Positions 1 to 8,420 of a stretch of 15,069 bases of DNA are shown here, one piece after another. The translations under genes and the position numbers were made by a program. Origin of the DNA: Deltaproteobacteria bacterium. Lineage in GTDB: Bacteria; Desulfobacterota; GWC2-55-46; DRQE01. The notes under the pieces are model-generated. The model saw nothing but the letters and a program-made list of their open reading frames with translations. It searched no databases and was not told the origin of the DNA. The stretch's first letter is position 1; each line of letters begins with the position of its first letter. The stretch lies in the NCBI GenBank assembly GCA_016219165.1, contig JACRCB010000078.1, positions 1 through 15,069 of the forward strand, in the 5' to 3' direction.

Positions 1-1624
1 TCCCCGTTTTCCTTGAGACCTCTTCCGTTAACTCGCGGAAGAGGTTGCCTTCGAGGGCCCTGGCCTTTTCCTCCGCATTCAGTATCTTCAATTCCCATTC
101 CTTGAGTTCGGGGGTTACGAACCGTTCTGCGTTTGCGAGTGTCTGTTTCCTTATGTAATCGGATGGGATATTCTTAAGATTCGGGTTCGTCACCTCGATG
201 TAATAGCCGAAGACCCTGTTGTAGCCGACCTTCAGGGTGTTTATCCGGGTTCTCTTCCTCTCCTCGGATTCAAGCCTCGCTATCCACTCCTTCCCTCCCC
301 CGGCCAGTTCCCTTAAGGCGTCGAGTTCTCCGGAAAAACCTTCCTTCATGAACCCTCCGTCCTTTATCGTATGGGGAGGGTCGGCCTTTAGAGATGCCTC
401 TATAAGGGACGCGGCCTCGGGCACACAATCGAGCCTCCGATTGATATCAACGAGAAGGACCGAGGAAAAGTTTCCAAGCCTTTCTTTCAGCTCATTGGTT
501 CTTTCAAGCGATTCCCTGAGAGAGACGAGGTCTTTCGGGCCGCAAACCCCGATAGACACCTTACCCGAAAGCCTCTCCATGTCATGGATGGAAGAGAGCA
601 CCCTTTCCACTTCCCTGCGCTCGACCCTCTTTTCGAGCAACTCCTCCACCGAGAGGAGGCGTTTTTCTATCTCCTTTGTGTCGAGGAGCGGGAAAAGAAG
701 CCAGTTTTTGAGTTTCCTCCCCCCCATTGGCGTCCGGGTTCTATCTAAAAGGGAAAGGAGTGTGCCCTCCTTACCCAAGGTCCTTGCGTTCTCGAATATC
801 TCGAGGTTCCTCCTTGTAGAGTGGTCCATTACGAGGAAATTCCCGGTCCAGTAAGGCGAGCATCTCTTTATATGTCTTATCGCGTTTTTCTGCGTTTTCT
901 TTGCGTAAAAAAGCAGGGCGCCCGCAGCGGAAAGCCCCTCGGAAAAATCCTTTAATCCGAATCCGTCCAGAGAGGATACCTCGAAGTGTTCGCGCATCCT
1001 TTCAAGTGAAGTATTATCGTAGAAGTCGTAACTATCGAGATATGTTGTATTTTTTACCAAAAGGATTGCGTCCTCCGCCCCCCCTTTAGATATGTCCGCC
1101 CCTTCGGGAAGGAGCAATTCCGAAGGCCCTATTCTCAGTATCTCGTCCTTAAGCGCTTGCAGCCCCTCGAGTTCCGTGACCCTGAACTCCCCGGTTGTTA
1201 TATCCATATATGCGAACCCGGCTTTTTTCCCGTTCAGTGTGGCGGCGGCGATATAGTTATTTGCCTTTACCTCAAGGAGTTCATCTTCAATGGCCGTGCC
1301 CGGGGTTATTACCCTCACAACACCCCTTTCCACGACCCCGTCCGCGTCCTTCGGGTCTTCCATCTGTTCGCAGAGCGCCACCTTGTGCCCCTCCTTCACA
1401 AGTTTCGCTATATAGGGGCTTACGGAATGGTATGGGATGCCGCACATTGGGATATTCCTTCCCTTATCCCTCGAGGTGAGGGCAATCCCTAAAATGCCGG
1501 CGGCAAGTTTTGCGTCCTCAAAAAACATCTCATAGAAATCCCCCATCCTGAAAAAGAGGATGGCGTCCTTGCACCCTTCCTTTATCTTCAGATACTGCTC
1601 CATCGCGGGCGTAAGTCTTTTCAT
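1..1624 (-). CDS. mutS: DNA mismatch repair protein MutS (N-terminal 541 aa; C-terminus beyond window)
   Basis: This is the mismatch-recognition ATPase of methyl-directed or general mismatch repair; it binds mispairs as a dimer and recruits MutL. The minus-strand frame is open from the ATG at 1624 to the window edge. Residues 1-115 are the mismatch-binding domain, with GDFYEMF carrying the mispair-wedging Phe30-x-Glu32. A connector domain follows, then the core lever with the typical LDRTRTPMGGRKL stretch, and then the clamp region with YNRVFGYYIEVTN. The window stops just before the expected ATPase domain, so Walker A and B are not visible. The start is only 2 nt from the upstream GH57 stop and lacks a good Shine-Dalgarno, which suggests translational coupling as the last visible gene of a long operon. 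No frameshift was seen in the segments I translated. The family call is secure; the missing part is purely the window boundary. Confidence 0.97.
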   Translation of the reverse strand, partial: MKRLTPAMEQYLKIKEGCKDAILFFRMGDFYEMFFEDAKLAAGILGIALTSRDKGRNIPMCGIPYHSVSPYIAKLVKEGHKVALCEQMEDPKDADGVVERGVVRVITPGTAIEDELLEVKANNYIAAATLNGKKAGFAYMDITTGEFRVTELEGLQALKDEILRIGPSELLLPEGADISKGGAEDAILLVKNTTYLDSYDFYDNTSLERMREHFEVSSLDGFGLKDFSEGLSAAGALLFYAKKTQKNAIRHIKRCSPYWTGNFLVMDHSTRRNLEIFENARTLGKEGTLLSLLDRTRTPMGGRKLKNWLLFPLLDTKEIEKRLLSVEELLEKRVERREVERVLSSIHDMERLSGKVSIGVCGPKDLVSLRESLERTNELKERLGNFSSVLLVDINRRLDCVPEAASLIEASLKADPPHTIKDGGFMKEGFSGELDALRELAGGGKEWIARLESEERKRTRINTLKVGYNRVFGYYIEVTNPNLKNIPSDYIRKQTLANAERFVTPELKEWELKILNAEEKARALEGNLFRELTEEVSRKTG

Positions 1625-1626
1625 TC

Positions 1627-3846
1627 TCAAACCGTCCAGTGCATGGATTCAAAATCCTCTGTCGGAACCTCGATGGAGAGAAACCCCCTCACAGGCCATC
1701 TTTCAAACCCGAGTTCCCCCCCCTCTATGTCTATGAAAAGCCTCATCCCTTCCCCGCCCATCACCGCGAGGTCTTTGAAGGGTATCCCGAGCTCAACGAT
1801 GTCGTTCGAGGCCAAAAGTTTAATCTCGCCTCTCTCAACCCACTGCCCGGTCTGCGGGGATTTTCCGGAGATAATCCCTTTTGACTCTTTTCCCTCGACC
1901 GAAATATGCGCCCTGAGCCCGCCCGGGTGAAGGAAGTTTATGGCAAGACCCCACTTTTCTTTGTACGGCGTCAGTTCCTTCCTGTAATCGAACCTGAGGA
2001 AAAGGGTCTCCAGGTTGAACCCGTACGTTACGGAATCTATGAGCCCCGGCAGTTCCCCCTCCCTGTGCATCGCGCCGCTTATGGAGGCCTTTTCGAGTCT
2101 TCCCGCGTAGAGCCACTCGTAATAATTCGTTATCTCGCCGTCGAGTGTCGGGTTTATTAAACCGGCGGGGAGTTTGGGAGGCGCATATCCCCTCTCCTCG
2201 GATATTATAGGGATATCGAGGATTGCCGGGGGCTCCGTCCCTATGAGCGAATATACCTTCTTAAGGTGCGACCTGAAAAGGCCGTCAAAATCCTCCTCGC
2301 ACTGTGATGCATGCTCGTCCCCGTACCACCAGAACCAATCGCTCCCTTCGGATGCGTAGAGTTCATCCCATGCCTTCTTAATCTTTGCCTCCGTCTCCGG
2401 ACTTTTTACGGCCGATTGCTCAAAGAGGGAAAGGGCATTCCTTGTCTCTGCTATATAGTCCCACGCGGTATTATCCTCGACATGCCCTATCCATATCTTA
2501 AAGTTATGGTTTATCCATGAACCGGAAAAGAGCCTCTTAAGGGATTCCTTTTTAGGGTTTTCGGAGAGGAATTCGCTTACGGTGGGGCACCTCAACGTTT
2601 TATCTTCACTCAGGCGCGAATAAAGGGAGGTAAGGAAATCAATGCCGTTATTTTTGTAATACTCCCATGCGTTCTCCCCGTCGAGTATTATGGGCACTAT
2701 GAAATCCCCCGGGTCGTCGAGCCTATCGTATATCGTCTTGAGCCTCTTTATGAAATCGTCTACGGCCTTATCCGTCTCCCACTTCGCATAGGCGAATCCT
2801 ATGAGGTCCGACATGACGCGGTCCCTGAAGATTACGGTCATGGCTTCGCCGCCGGCCTCTACTTCATAGGGCCTGTAGATAAGGGTGCTCTTACAGTTGC
2901 CCTCGGCATCCCTTAAGATTGGTACGCCCAAAGACCTTGAGAGTATATCTTCGTCCGTTGCTATCCAGTTTATCCCCGCCTTCTTAAGAAGGGGCAGCAT
3001 GTCCATGCTCACCGAACCCTCCGAGGGCCACATCCCCGAAGGAGACCCTCCGAAGGTCTCTCTATAATGGTCTATGGACAATCTTATCTGGGAGTCGGCG
3101 TCCTCCGGATGCCGGAACCTTTCGGAAGGAAGCACCACGTCCGGCATCGCTTCCCGAGCAACGGCGCTATCGCACAGAAGCGGCAATATCGGGTGGTAAT
3201 ACGGGGACGTGGTGAGCTCTACGCTCCCCTTGCCTTTCATCTCTTCGTATTTCGGGAGTATCGCCTTCATTACGTCAATCTGCCTAAGAAGGAGCAGTTT
3301 TTTATCTTCCTCGCAGTAGCCCCTCCCTTTTTTAAGGAGGGAAAAGAGGGCGGGGTCAGATTTTACAATCTGCGGGTTCATCCATATGAGGTTGAAGAGT
3401 ATCTGCAGGTCAAGGAAATCTTCGGCCGTAAAATACCGCATCCCGGTCTCTATATCTTCTTTCCTTGCGGAAAAGCCCCTCTTCCTTAACAGTTCCCAGT
3501 ACCTTTCATGCGGCCTTATCATGGTGTCCCAGTTCGCCTGAAAGAAACGTTCCATGAAGAACGCCTTATCGCCCGGCGAAAGCGAAGAGGCATTTTTGGC
3601 GGTCATCTCCCTGTACCGGTCTTTTACGCCTCCCATGGCATAGTCCTTCAACTGTTCTACGAGCGAGGGAACGAGGTTGAAGGTCTGGTGTATGGACGGG
3701 AAGCCGTCGAGCATTGAAACCATGTTCAGGTAGTCCTTCGTGCCGTGGAAGAGGACCCAGGGAAGCATGTATTCGCCTGTAAAGGGGTCTTTATAGAGGG
3801 GCTGATGCATGTGCCAGAAAAAGGCTATATTGAGAGGTCTTTTCAT
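1627..3846 (-). CDS. GH57 family glycoside hydrolase (alpha-amylase/alpha-glucanotransferase-like)
   Basis: A 739-aa retaining alpha-glucan-active enzyme of family GH57. Its substrate (glycogen, starch or pullulan-type glucan) cannot be fixed from sequence. All conserved regions are visible: HMHQP at 12-16; SPYYHPILPLL at 214-224; WPSEGSVS with Glu276 as predicted nucleophile; SDLIGF with Asp347 as predicted acid/base; and LDGENAWE at 388-395. A helical region follows the barrel. From about residue 555 there is a beta-rich C-terminal domain resembling the accessory domains of amylopullulanase-like GH57 proteins. No signal peptide is evident (MKRPLNIAFFWHMHQP is the first barrel strand), so it is probably cytoplasmic. 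It lies 6 nt after the beta-propeller gene and 2 nt before mutS. No Shine-Dalgarno precedes the ATG, again consistent with operon coupling. Confidence 0.92.
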   Translation of the reverse strand: MKRPLNIAFFWHMHQPLYKDPFTGEYMLPWVLFHGTKDYLNMVSMLDGFPSIHQTFNLVPSLVEQLKDYAMGGVKDRYREMTAKNASSLSPGDKAFFMERFFQANWDTMIRPHERYWELLRKRGFSARKEDIETGMRYFTAEDFLDLQILFNLIWMNPQIVKSDPALFSLLKKGRGYCEEDKKLLLLRQIDVMKAILPKYEEMKGKGSVELTTSPYYHPILPLLCDSAVAREAMPDVVLPSERFRHPEDADSQIRLSIDHYRETFGGSPSGMWPSEGSVSMDMLPLLKKAGINWIATDEDILSRSLGVPILRDAEGNCKSTLIYRPYEVEAGGEAMTVIFRDRVMSDLIGFAYAKWETDKAVDDFIKRLKTIYDRLDDPGDFIVPIILDGENAWEYYKNNGIDFLTSLYSRLSEDKTLRCPTVSEFLSENPKKESLKRLFSGSWINHNFKIWIGHVEDNTAWDYIAETRNALSLFEQSAVKSPETEAKIKKAWDELYASEGSDWFWWYGDEHASQCEEDFDGLFRSHLKKVYSLIGTEPPAILDIPIISEERGYAPPKLPAGLINPTLDGEITNYYEWLYAGRLEKASISGAMHREGELPGLIDSVTYGFNLETLFLRFDYRKELTPYKEKWGLAINFLHPGGLRAHISVEGKESKGIISGKSPQTGQWVERGEIKLLASNDIVELGIPFKDLAVMGGEGMRLFIDIEGGELGFERWPVRGFLSIEVPTEDFESMHWTV

Positions 3847-3852
3847 GTCCCA

Positions 3853-5124
3853 TTATTTTGTTCCGAAAACACTCAACATCCCGTCCGTTGTTACAACCGC
3901 AATGTGGTCTTCGGAAATAGCGGCGCTTGAGTGTACGGTCTCGCGTATCCTCTCGCCCCATACCTCCTTGCCCCTTTCGGCCGTATAGACGGTTACAAAG
4001 CCGCTCTTTTCCTCCAAAAACGGGATATCCAGAAAGGCCTTTTTCAGATTTGAAATGATGACGACGTGTCCGCCCGCGAAGGCCATAGAGTAAGCCTCTC
4101 CGTGGCCGAGGTCAACCGTCCACAGCACCCCCTGAGGGGAACGGCTTATGGCGATAAGACGTTCGCCGTCGGTAGAGTATATCCGCTTTTTTGTCACGAT
4201 GAAGTCGGTCGCCCTCGCCATATCGTAGGCAATCACCTCCGCGCCGTCCGCTGAATCGAGCGCGCGTATGTAACCCGCCCCGTCTATCACATAGAGAAGC
4301 CCGTCAAAGATTAAGGGGGTCCTCCGGGCGCGCGGGGAGAGGATGCCCTCTCCGAGTATCCGTTTTTTCCAGAGTTCCTTGCCGCTTACGGCCTCCAGAG
4401 AGACAAGCCAGCCGTCGTTGAACATCGAAAAGATTTTACCTTCCGATACCGCGGGAGAGGCGTCGAGCCTTGCCGATACATACTGGGGCGAACGGTTTAC
4501 GTAAGTCCACAACCTTTCCCCGCTGTCTATGGAGAGCGCATAGACGCGGTTGTCCGCGGAAATAAGGTAGACCCTATCCCCCTCGACCGCAGGGGCCGCG
4601 GTTATCTCCCCGCGCGTGGAAAACCGCCACAGTTCCTTGCCGGTATCTCTTTGCAGACAGTAGAGAACCCCCTCTATCGAACCGAAAAGCACCTTGTCCT
4701 CCGTTACGGTCGCCGGCCCGTCTACCCCGGCCTCGGGCTTAAACTCCCAGAGAAGTTTTCCCCTGTCAAGGTCCAATGCGTAGAACCTGTTATTTTTTGA
4801 ACCGACGTAGACAACGCCTTTATATATTGCGGGGGAGGTTACGAATTCGGCGGAACTGCCTTTTTTAAAGAAGGAAAAAAAAGACGACACCCTCCTCCTC
4901 CATGAACCTTTGGGCGGGAGGGTCAAGGCCGAAGGAGTGTAGTTCCGTCTTTCCATATCATGGAGGTGGGTGCCCCACGAACCATCCATGGTATCCTGAA
5001 AGGAGGTGTCTTCGGCCCACCCCCCCCGGGCCCAGCCGGCTGCGAGGCAAAGACCCAATACGCCGTAAACAATGCCGCGGGCGATTTTGCTATAAACCGG
5101 TTTTTTTAAGAAGGTCTTCCGCAT
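3853..5124 (-). CDS. Exported PQQ-type (BamB-like) beta-propeller repeat protein
   Basis: A 423-aa protein with a basic N-terminus, a hydrophobic stretch at about 18-32 and a plausible signal-peptidase I site after WA at 36-37. LGLC is not an acceptable lipobox, so it is probably periplasmic rather than a lipoprotein. After a roughly 60-residue low-homology segment come about seven propeller blades of the PQQ_2/BamB type. Examples are YALDLDRGKLLWEF (115-128), YCLQRDTGKELWRF (155-168), YALSIDSGERLWTY (195-208) and LVSLEAVSGKELWKK (240-254). The Trp-docking ending (G-x-x-x-W) is clear in five blades and weaker in the blade at 267-300. No PQQ-dehydrogenase catalytic residues are recognisable, so a scaffold or assembly role is more likely than an enzyme. 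The start overlaps the PHP gene by 35 nt; GAGAGG lies 10 nt upstream of the ATG. A true BamB role is not supported by the neighbours. Confidence 0.88.
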   Translation of the reverse strand: MRKTFLKKPVYSKIARGIVYGVLGLCLAAGWARGGWAEDTSFQDTMDGSWGTHLHDMERRNYTPSALTLPPKGSWRRRVSSFFSFFKKGSSAEFVTSPAIYKGVVYVGSKNNRFYALDLDRGKLLWEFKPEAGVDGPATVTEDKVLFGSIEGVLYCLQRDTGKELWRFSTRGEITAAPAVEGDRVYLISADNRVYALSIDSGERLWTYVNRSPQYVSARLDASPAVSEGKIFSMFNDGWLVSLEAVSGKELWKKRILGEGILSPRARRTPLIFDGLLYVIDGAGYIRALDSADGAEVIAYDMARATDFIVTKKRIYSTDGERLIAISRSPQGVLWTVDLGHGEAYSMAFAGGHVVIISNLKKAFLDIPFLEEKSGFVTVYTAERGKEVWGERIRETVHSSAAISEDHIAVVTTDGMLSVFGTK

Positions 5125-5737
5125 TTTCTCTCATCCTCTCGTAGTCGTTCGTTGTCAATCCCGCCCCAAGGGCGACCCTGAGTGCGTAGTCCGGTGTTGC
5201 AAGGTCAGAAGGTTCGTGCGTATCGGTGTTCAGGATAAGCCCCGCGCCGATCCTTTTTGCCATCGCGGCTACGTGGCCGTTTGCGAGGCTGTGGCCTTTA
5301 CGCGTGGTTATCTCAAGGAAGACCGAATTCTTCTTGGCAAGCGCTGTCTCCTCCTCCCCTATAAGCCCGGGGTGCGCAAGGATATCTACCCCCGCCTCGA
5401 TGGCCCTGAGGTTCGTCCCCTCGGCGACCGGCTCGACGATGGTCTCGCCGTGGCAGACTATAATCTTTGCCCCGAGCCTTCTCGCCCTTTTGGTCAACAT
5501 GTCTATGTCTTTCGGGGGGATATGCGTAAGTTCAACGCCCGGAAGGACGGTCAGTTTTCCCCCTGCGATGGACTCGACGAATCTAACCGTCTTCTCCAGC
5601 ACACCCTCTATGTTTGAACTGTCCACGTGGTCCGTGATGGCCATGGCCCTGTATCCCGCGGCCTTTGCCCTCGCCACAAGTTCGGACGGAACGAGCACCC
5701 CGTCGGATAGAAGTGTGTGGAGGTGAAGGTCTATCAT
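5090..5737 (-). CDS. PHP-domain phosphoesterase (histidinol-phosphatase-like)
   Basis: A 215-aa complete PHP domain with every metal-ligand motif of the family: HLH at 5-7 with Asp12, TDH at 35-37, Glu69 in GVELTH, His96 in CHGE, AHPG (His122), and TDTH at 171-174. It should bind a trinuclear metal centre and hydrolyse a phosphoester. The closest general description is the histidinol phosphatase/PHP hydrolase superfamily, but it is shorter than typical HisJ/HisK enzymes, and no his genes are nearby. The true substrate is therefore open: nucleotide, nucleotide-second-messenger product or sugar phosphate are all possible. Its ATG overlaps the stop of the response-regulator gene as ATGA, with no Shine-Dalgarno of its own, so translation is coupled to that gene. 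It is cytoplasmic, with no signal peptide. Confidence 0.9.
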   Translation of the reverse strand: MIDLHLHTLLSDGVLVPSELVARAKAAGYRAMAITDHVDSSNIEGVLEKTVRFVESIAGGKLTVLPGVELTHIPPKDIDMLTKRARRLGAKIIVCHGETIVEPVAEGTNLRAIEAGVDILAHPGLIGEEETALAKKNSVFLEITTRKGHSLANGHVAAMAKRIGAGLILNTDTHEPSDLATPDYALRVALGAGLTTNDYERMRENAEDLLKKTGL

Positions 5738-7308
5738 ACGGCGCGGACCCTGCCGGAGATATAGTCTTCCCTGAGAAGGGCGGTAAAGTAGCGCTGGAAG
5801 ATATCAGAGATATTATTCCTGTTTTTATGTTGAGAGAAAAGGGAGAATACGGGGTCGTCATGCTTTAGTCCGAGTAACTTTCTGTATTCGTTTATGAGGG
5901 CCTTGTCGAGTTCGTTTTTGCCCGCGTAGACATGGACGGCGGGGACGCGCCTCTTTGAAAGGATCTCGTTTCGCGTAAGGGCAAGGTTCGGTATCTCCGC
6001 CTCCCCCTCATCATCCCACAAAAGCAAGAGTCCGACGGTATTGGCCAGGACCGCCTTTAAGAGCGGGTTCATGCCTTTGACCGCGGGGACGGCGAACGGT
6101 ATTATCTCCGTGCCGCCGTAGAGCCTTAAAACACCAAGGTCCCCCAGCGCATTTGCGCTCGAATACCTGGCGGAGGCAATCCTTGGGCTTACCAGAAAAC
6201 CCGGGAGGTCCTGGCATGCCTTGACGAACCTGTTTGTAAGCACGGGCGAGGTCGAGGCGACAAGGAGTTTCCCGAAATTTACGGTCAGCATATCCGACCA
6301 CCTGTTTATAAATTTCTCTTTTATCTTTATCGCATGGGACACAGGGCAGAGGTCCTCCGAGGCCGCCCGGGTCTTCCCCGGCTCTTTCACCTCCGTGAGT
6401 ATCTGCCTCTTAATAAGTCCCGCAAGGGTAGAGTAGACATCAAAATCCGGGAAGGCCGAGTGGTCTACGAGGGCCTTAACCACCGGATAGTATTTGACGA
6501 GGTTTAACACCTCTATCATTATGGGCTTCAGGCCCGCGGGAAGTTCCGCGGTGTCGACCTTTGTTTTAAGCGACGAATCTCCGGCCGGGAAGAGGTGTTT
6601 TGAATTTTCGTACTCGTCTATCTGCCTCATCCCCTCCATGATGAGATTCCCGGTTGAGAGGGCCAACTTAGCGCCGGACCTTACCGCGGCCGGACGGAAT
6701 TCAAACGTGCCTTCCTTCCATGAAAGGATCCTGAAGAGGGCTTTCTCTTTCTCTATCTCTCCTATCCGGGCGTTGAATATATAGCCGTCCTTCATGTATA
6801 TCGTGCCGCTCGATGCGTCGGTTTCCACCGTAAGCTCCCCCTCCCTTTTGTTGAGGTAGAGCATCTGAATGACATCCGCAAGGTGGACGTTTGAGAGTTT
6901 TCCCTGAAGATCTTTGTCCCAGAGGGACCAGACCCCGCCGCCTCTCGACAGGATCTCTTTTATGTTCCCGTACAACTCTTCCCACTGGAAGGGTTTTGTG
7001 ACGAACCAGTCTATGCCTATCCTGAAGCCCTTCACCTCCTTGTGGCTTTCAGACAAAAATAGAAACGGCACCTTTGAGGTATTGGGGTTATTCTTGAGTA
7101 TCTGGAACAACCGCTCGCCCTTTATGACCGGCAGGTAAAGGTCCAGGATTATGAGTACAGGGGTTTCCCTCAGCGCAATCTCCATGGCGGTTGCGCCGTC
7201 AGAGGCTGCATTGGTTTCAAGCCCCCTTTCGTTCAGGAATTTGGCAAACCCCTCCGCAACAGTCTTATCCGTAACCGCGAGAAGCACCTTTCTTGTGTAT
7301 TTCGTCAC
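5734..7308 (-). CDS. Response regulator: REC + PATAN (DUF4388) + degenerate Ras-like GTPase domain
   Basis: A 524-aa multidomain regulator. Residues 6-120 are a receiver domain with phospho-acceptor Asp56 (IILDLYLP), Ser86 and Lys105 (VTKPF); of the usual N-terminal acidic pair only Asp14 is evident. Residues 133-230 are a PATAN/DUF4388 domain (LQGKLSNVHLADVIQML...GTIYMKDGYIFNARIG). A helical, winged-helix-like segment follows at about 260-310. Residues 338-480 look like the small Ras/MglA-type GTPase that often ends such proteins, but without its P-loop: VASTSPVLTNRFVKA occupies the place of GxxxxGK[ST], and the G3 DxxG position reads LYGGTE. The start is a GTG overlapping the upstream stop as GTGA, with AGGAG 5 nt upstream. 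It probably transmits phosphorylation to protein partners rather than to DNA, since I see no DNA-binding output domain. Confidence 0.85.
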   Translation of the reverse strand: MTKYTRKVLLAVTDKTVAEGFAKFLNERGLETNAASDGATAMEIALRETPVLIILDLYLPVIKGERLFQILKNNPNTSKVPFLFLSESHKEVKGFRIGIDWFVTKPFQWEELYGNIKEILSRGGGVWSLWDKDLQGKLSNVHLADVIQMLYLNKREGELTVETDASSGTIYMKDGYIFNARIGEIEKEKALFRILSWKEGTFEFRPAAVRSGAKLALSTGNLIMEGMRQIDEYENSKHLFPAGDSSLKTKVDTAELPAGLKPIMIEVLNLVKYYPVVKALVDHSAFPDFDVYSTLAGLIKRQILTEVKEPGKTRAASEDLCPVSHAIKIKEKFINRWSDMLTVNFGKLLVASTSPVLTNRFVKACQDLPGFLVSPRIASARYSSANALGDLGVLRLYGGTEIIPFAVPAVKGMNPLLKAVLANTVGLLLLWDDEGEAEIPNLALTRNEILSKRRVPAVHVYAGKNELDKALINEYRKLLGLKHDDPVFSLFSQHKNRNNISDIFQRYFTALLREDYISGRVRAV

Positions 7309-8396
7309 AGCTGCTCCTGTAGAGAATAATCCCTCTGCAGTTTGGTTATAATCCCCTCAACGACGTAGGGGTCCGAGGTGTGGAAGCAATTGTGCGTATC
7401 GCCCCAGCTCTCTCTGGCGACGAGGGCATAGGATGAGTCCTCGTTCATAAAGAAAGTGAAGTATACGCCCTCAATCCGGTGGTCGGTTAGATGTATGGTC
7501 GTTACGTTCCGTATATCGAGGCCCTCTTGCCCTTCCCCCCCTCCACCCGCAGCCCCGACGAGGAATATCTTTGTCGAGGTCTTGCCGAGGGAAGAGAGTT
7601 CCTTTTTAAAGGGGACGGCGCCTGAGAGCCTCTTTGTCCCTATGTAAAGTATCCCCCTTTTCTCCGGTGCGCGGGCTATCTCCCTCGCTATCGTTTCGTT
7701 TACCGCATGTATAAACGAGTTTTCAAGCTCGAGTTCCGGCCCCGTATCGAAGGTCGAATATTCCGGCAGATTATAGCTGGCGCCGGTAAGGGCGGCCACT
7801 ATCTCCCAGAAGAGTTTGCCCTTAAGGTCGAACTTTTCCCACGGGGAGGAAAGCCTCTCCGTAACCCTTCTGGCCGCCGTGCCCACAAGTTCTCCAAAGC
7901 CGTTTGCGTCCTTCGGGTAGGTCGCCTGCGAAAATATTATGGACGCATAAGGCTCTCCGCCTATCGTAAGGAACTCAAGCGCCTTCGAGAGTTTCTTTAT
8001 CACTATAAGAGAACCGAAGTAATCGGTGTGAGGAAGAAGGGCGATAACCCTCTTGTCCTCGAGCATTCCGGCCACATCGCAGTTCCTTATGACCTTGAGC
8101 ACCGTTGAGACGAGTTTCCTGAGAAAATCGAGGAGTTCCTTCTTGCCCGGGACGGTCTTCCCGTGGTTGAAGGATTCAACATGGATTACGATTATCGAGT
8201 AAGAGATACCGTATCTTTCGCTCCTATTTGTCTCAAGCCTCCCGTAGCGGGTTACGAAAGACGGGTCATGGAAGTGGCTCTCCGAGAGTTTCTTCGATTC
8301 GTCGAGGAGTGAGAACTTTTTGGATTCAGGTTCTTCTTTACGAATGTCGGCGTCCATAGTCTCCAGTGTTACCGGGGTATAGAGGCAAGGATGCAT
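7305..8396 (-). CDS. Degenerate GGDEF domain protein with C-terminal DICT-like sensory domain
   Basis: A 363-aa cytoplasmic protein. Residues 40-185 have the layout of a GGDEF domain (FHDPSFVTRYGRLETNRSER, then SYSIIVIHVESFN, then RNCDVAG...IALLP, then SIIFSQATYPKDANGFGELVGTA). The signature GGDEF is replaced by EDKRV (113-117), and the first metal-binding Asp is His72, so it should not make cyclic di-GMP. An I-site-like RNCD (104-107) remains five residues upstream, as in active cyclases. Residues 220-355 resemble the DICT domain found with diguanylate cyclases and two-component proteins: NSFIHAVNETIAREI at the start, SYALVARES, and FHTSDPYVVEGIITKL at the end. The stop overlaps the next gene's start (GTGA). 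The start is uncertain: the ATG at 8396 has no Shine-Dalgarno, and the alternative ATG at 8357 has GGAG only 3 nt upstream. The DICT call is the less secure part. Confidence 0.65.
   Translation of the reverse strand: MHPCLYTPVTLETMDADIRKEEPESKKFSLLDESKKLSESHFHDPSFVTRYGRLETNRSERYGISYSIIVIHVESFNHGKTVPGKKELLDFLRKLVSTVLKVIRNCDVAGMLEDKRVIALLPHTDYFGSLIVIKKLSKALEFLTIGGEPYASIIFSQATYPKDANGFGELVGTAARRVTERLSSPWEKFDLKGKLFWEIVAALTGASYNLPEYSTFDTGPELELENSFIHAVNETIAREIARAPEKRGILYIGTKRLSGAVPFKKELSSLGKTSTKIFLVGAAGGGGEGQEGLDIRNVTTIHLTDHRIEGVYFTFFMNEDSSYALVARESWGDTHNCFHTSDPYVVEGIITKLQRDYSLQEQL
7314..7318 (-). promoter_or_regulatory. Ribosome binding site deciding the GTG start of the REC-PATAN gene
   Basis: AGGAG lies 5 nt upstream of the GTG at 7308, inside the last codons of the DICT-like gene. 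It supports GTG rather than a downstream start, and shows that the overlap is a true coupled junction. Confidence 0.75.
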
Positions 8397-8420
8397 CTTA
8401 AGGGCGGACTTGAATATGGA

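Noticed and set aside
237..854. A 205-codon plus-strand open frame
   Set aside because: It lies antisense to mutS, which shows clear family motifs throughout. The plus-strand product is Ser/Leu-rich without recognisable domains, typical of a shadow frame.
3321..3341. Hairpin CCCTCC/GGAGGG with a T-rich loop, possible terminator or inserted repeat
   Set aside because: It lies inside the GH57 reading frame (SLLKKGRGY region) with no disruption; Lys/Gly/Leu codon usage explains it adequately.
5040..5055. Lipobox in the beta-propeller signal peptide
   Set aside because: The cysteine context is L-G-L-C; the residue before Cys should be Gly, Ala or Ser, so lipidation is unlikely.
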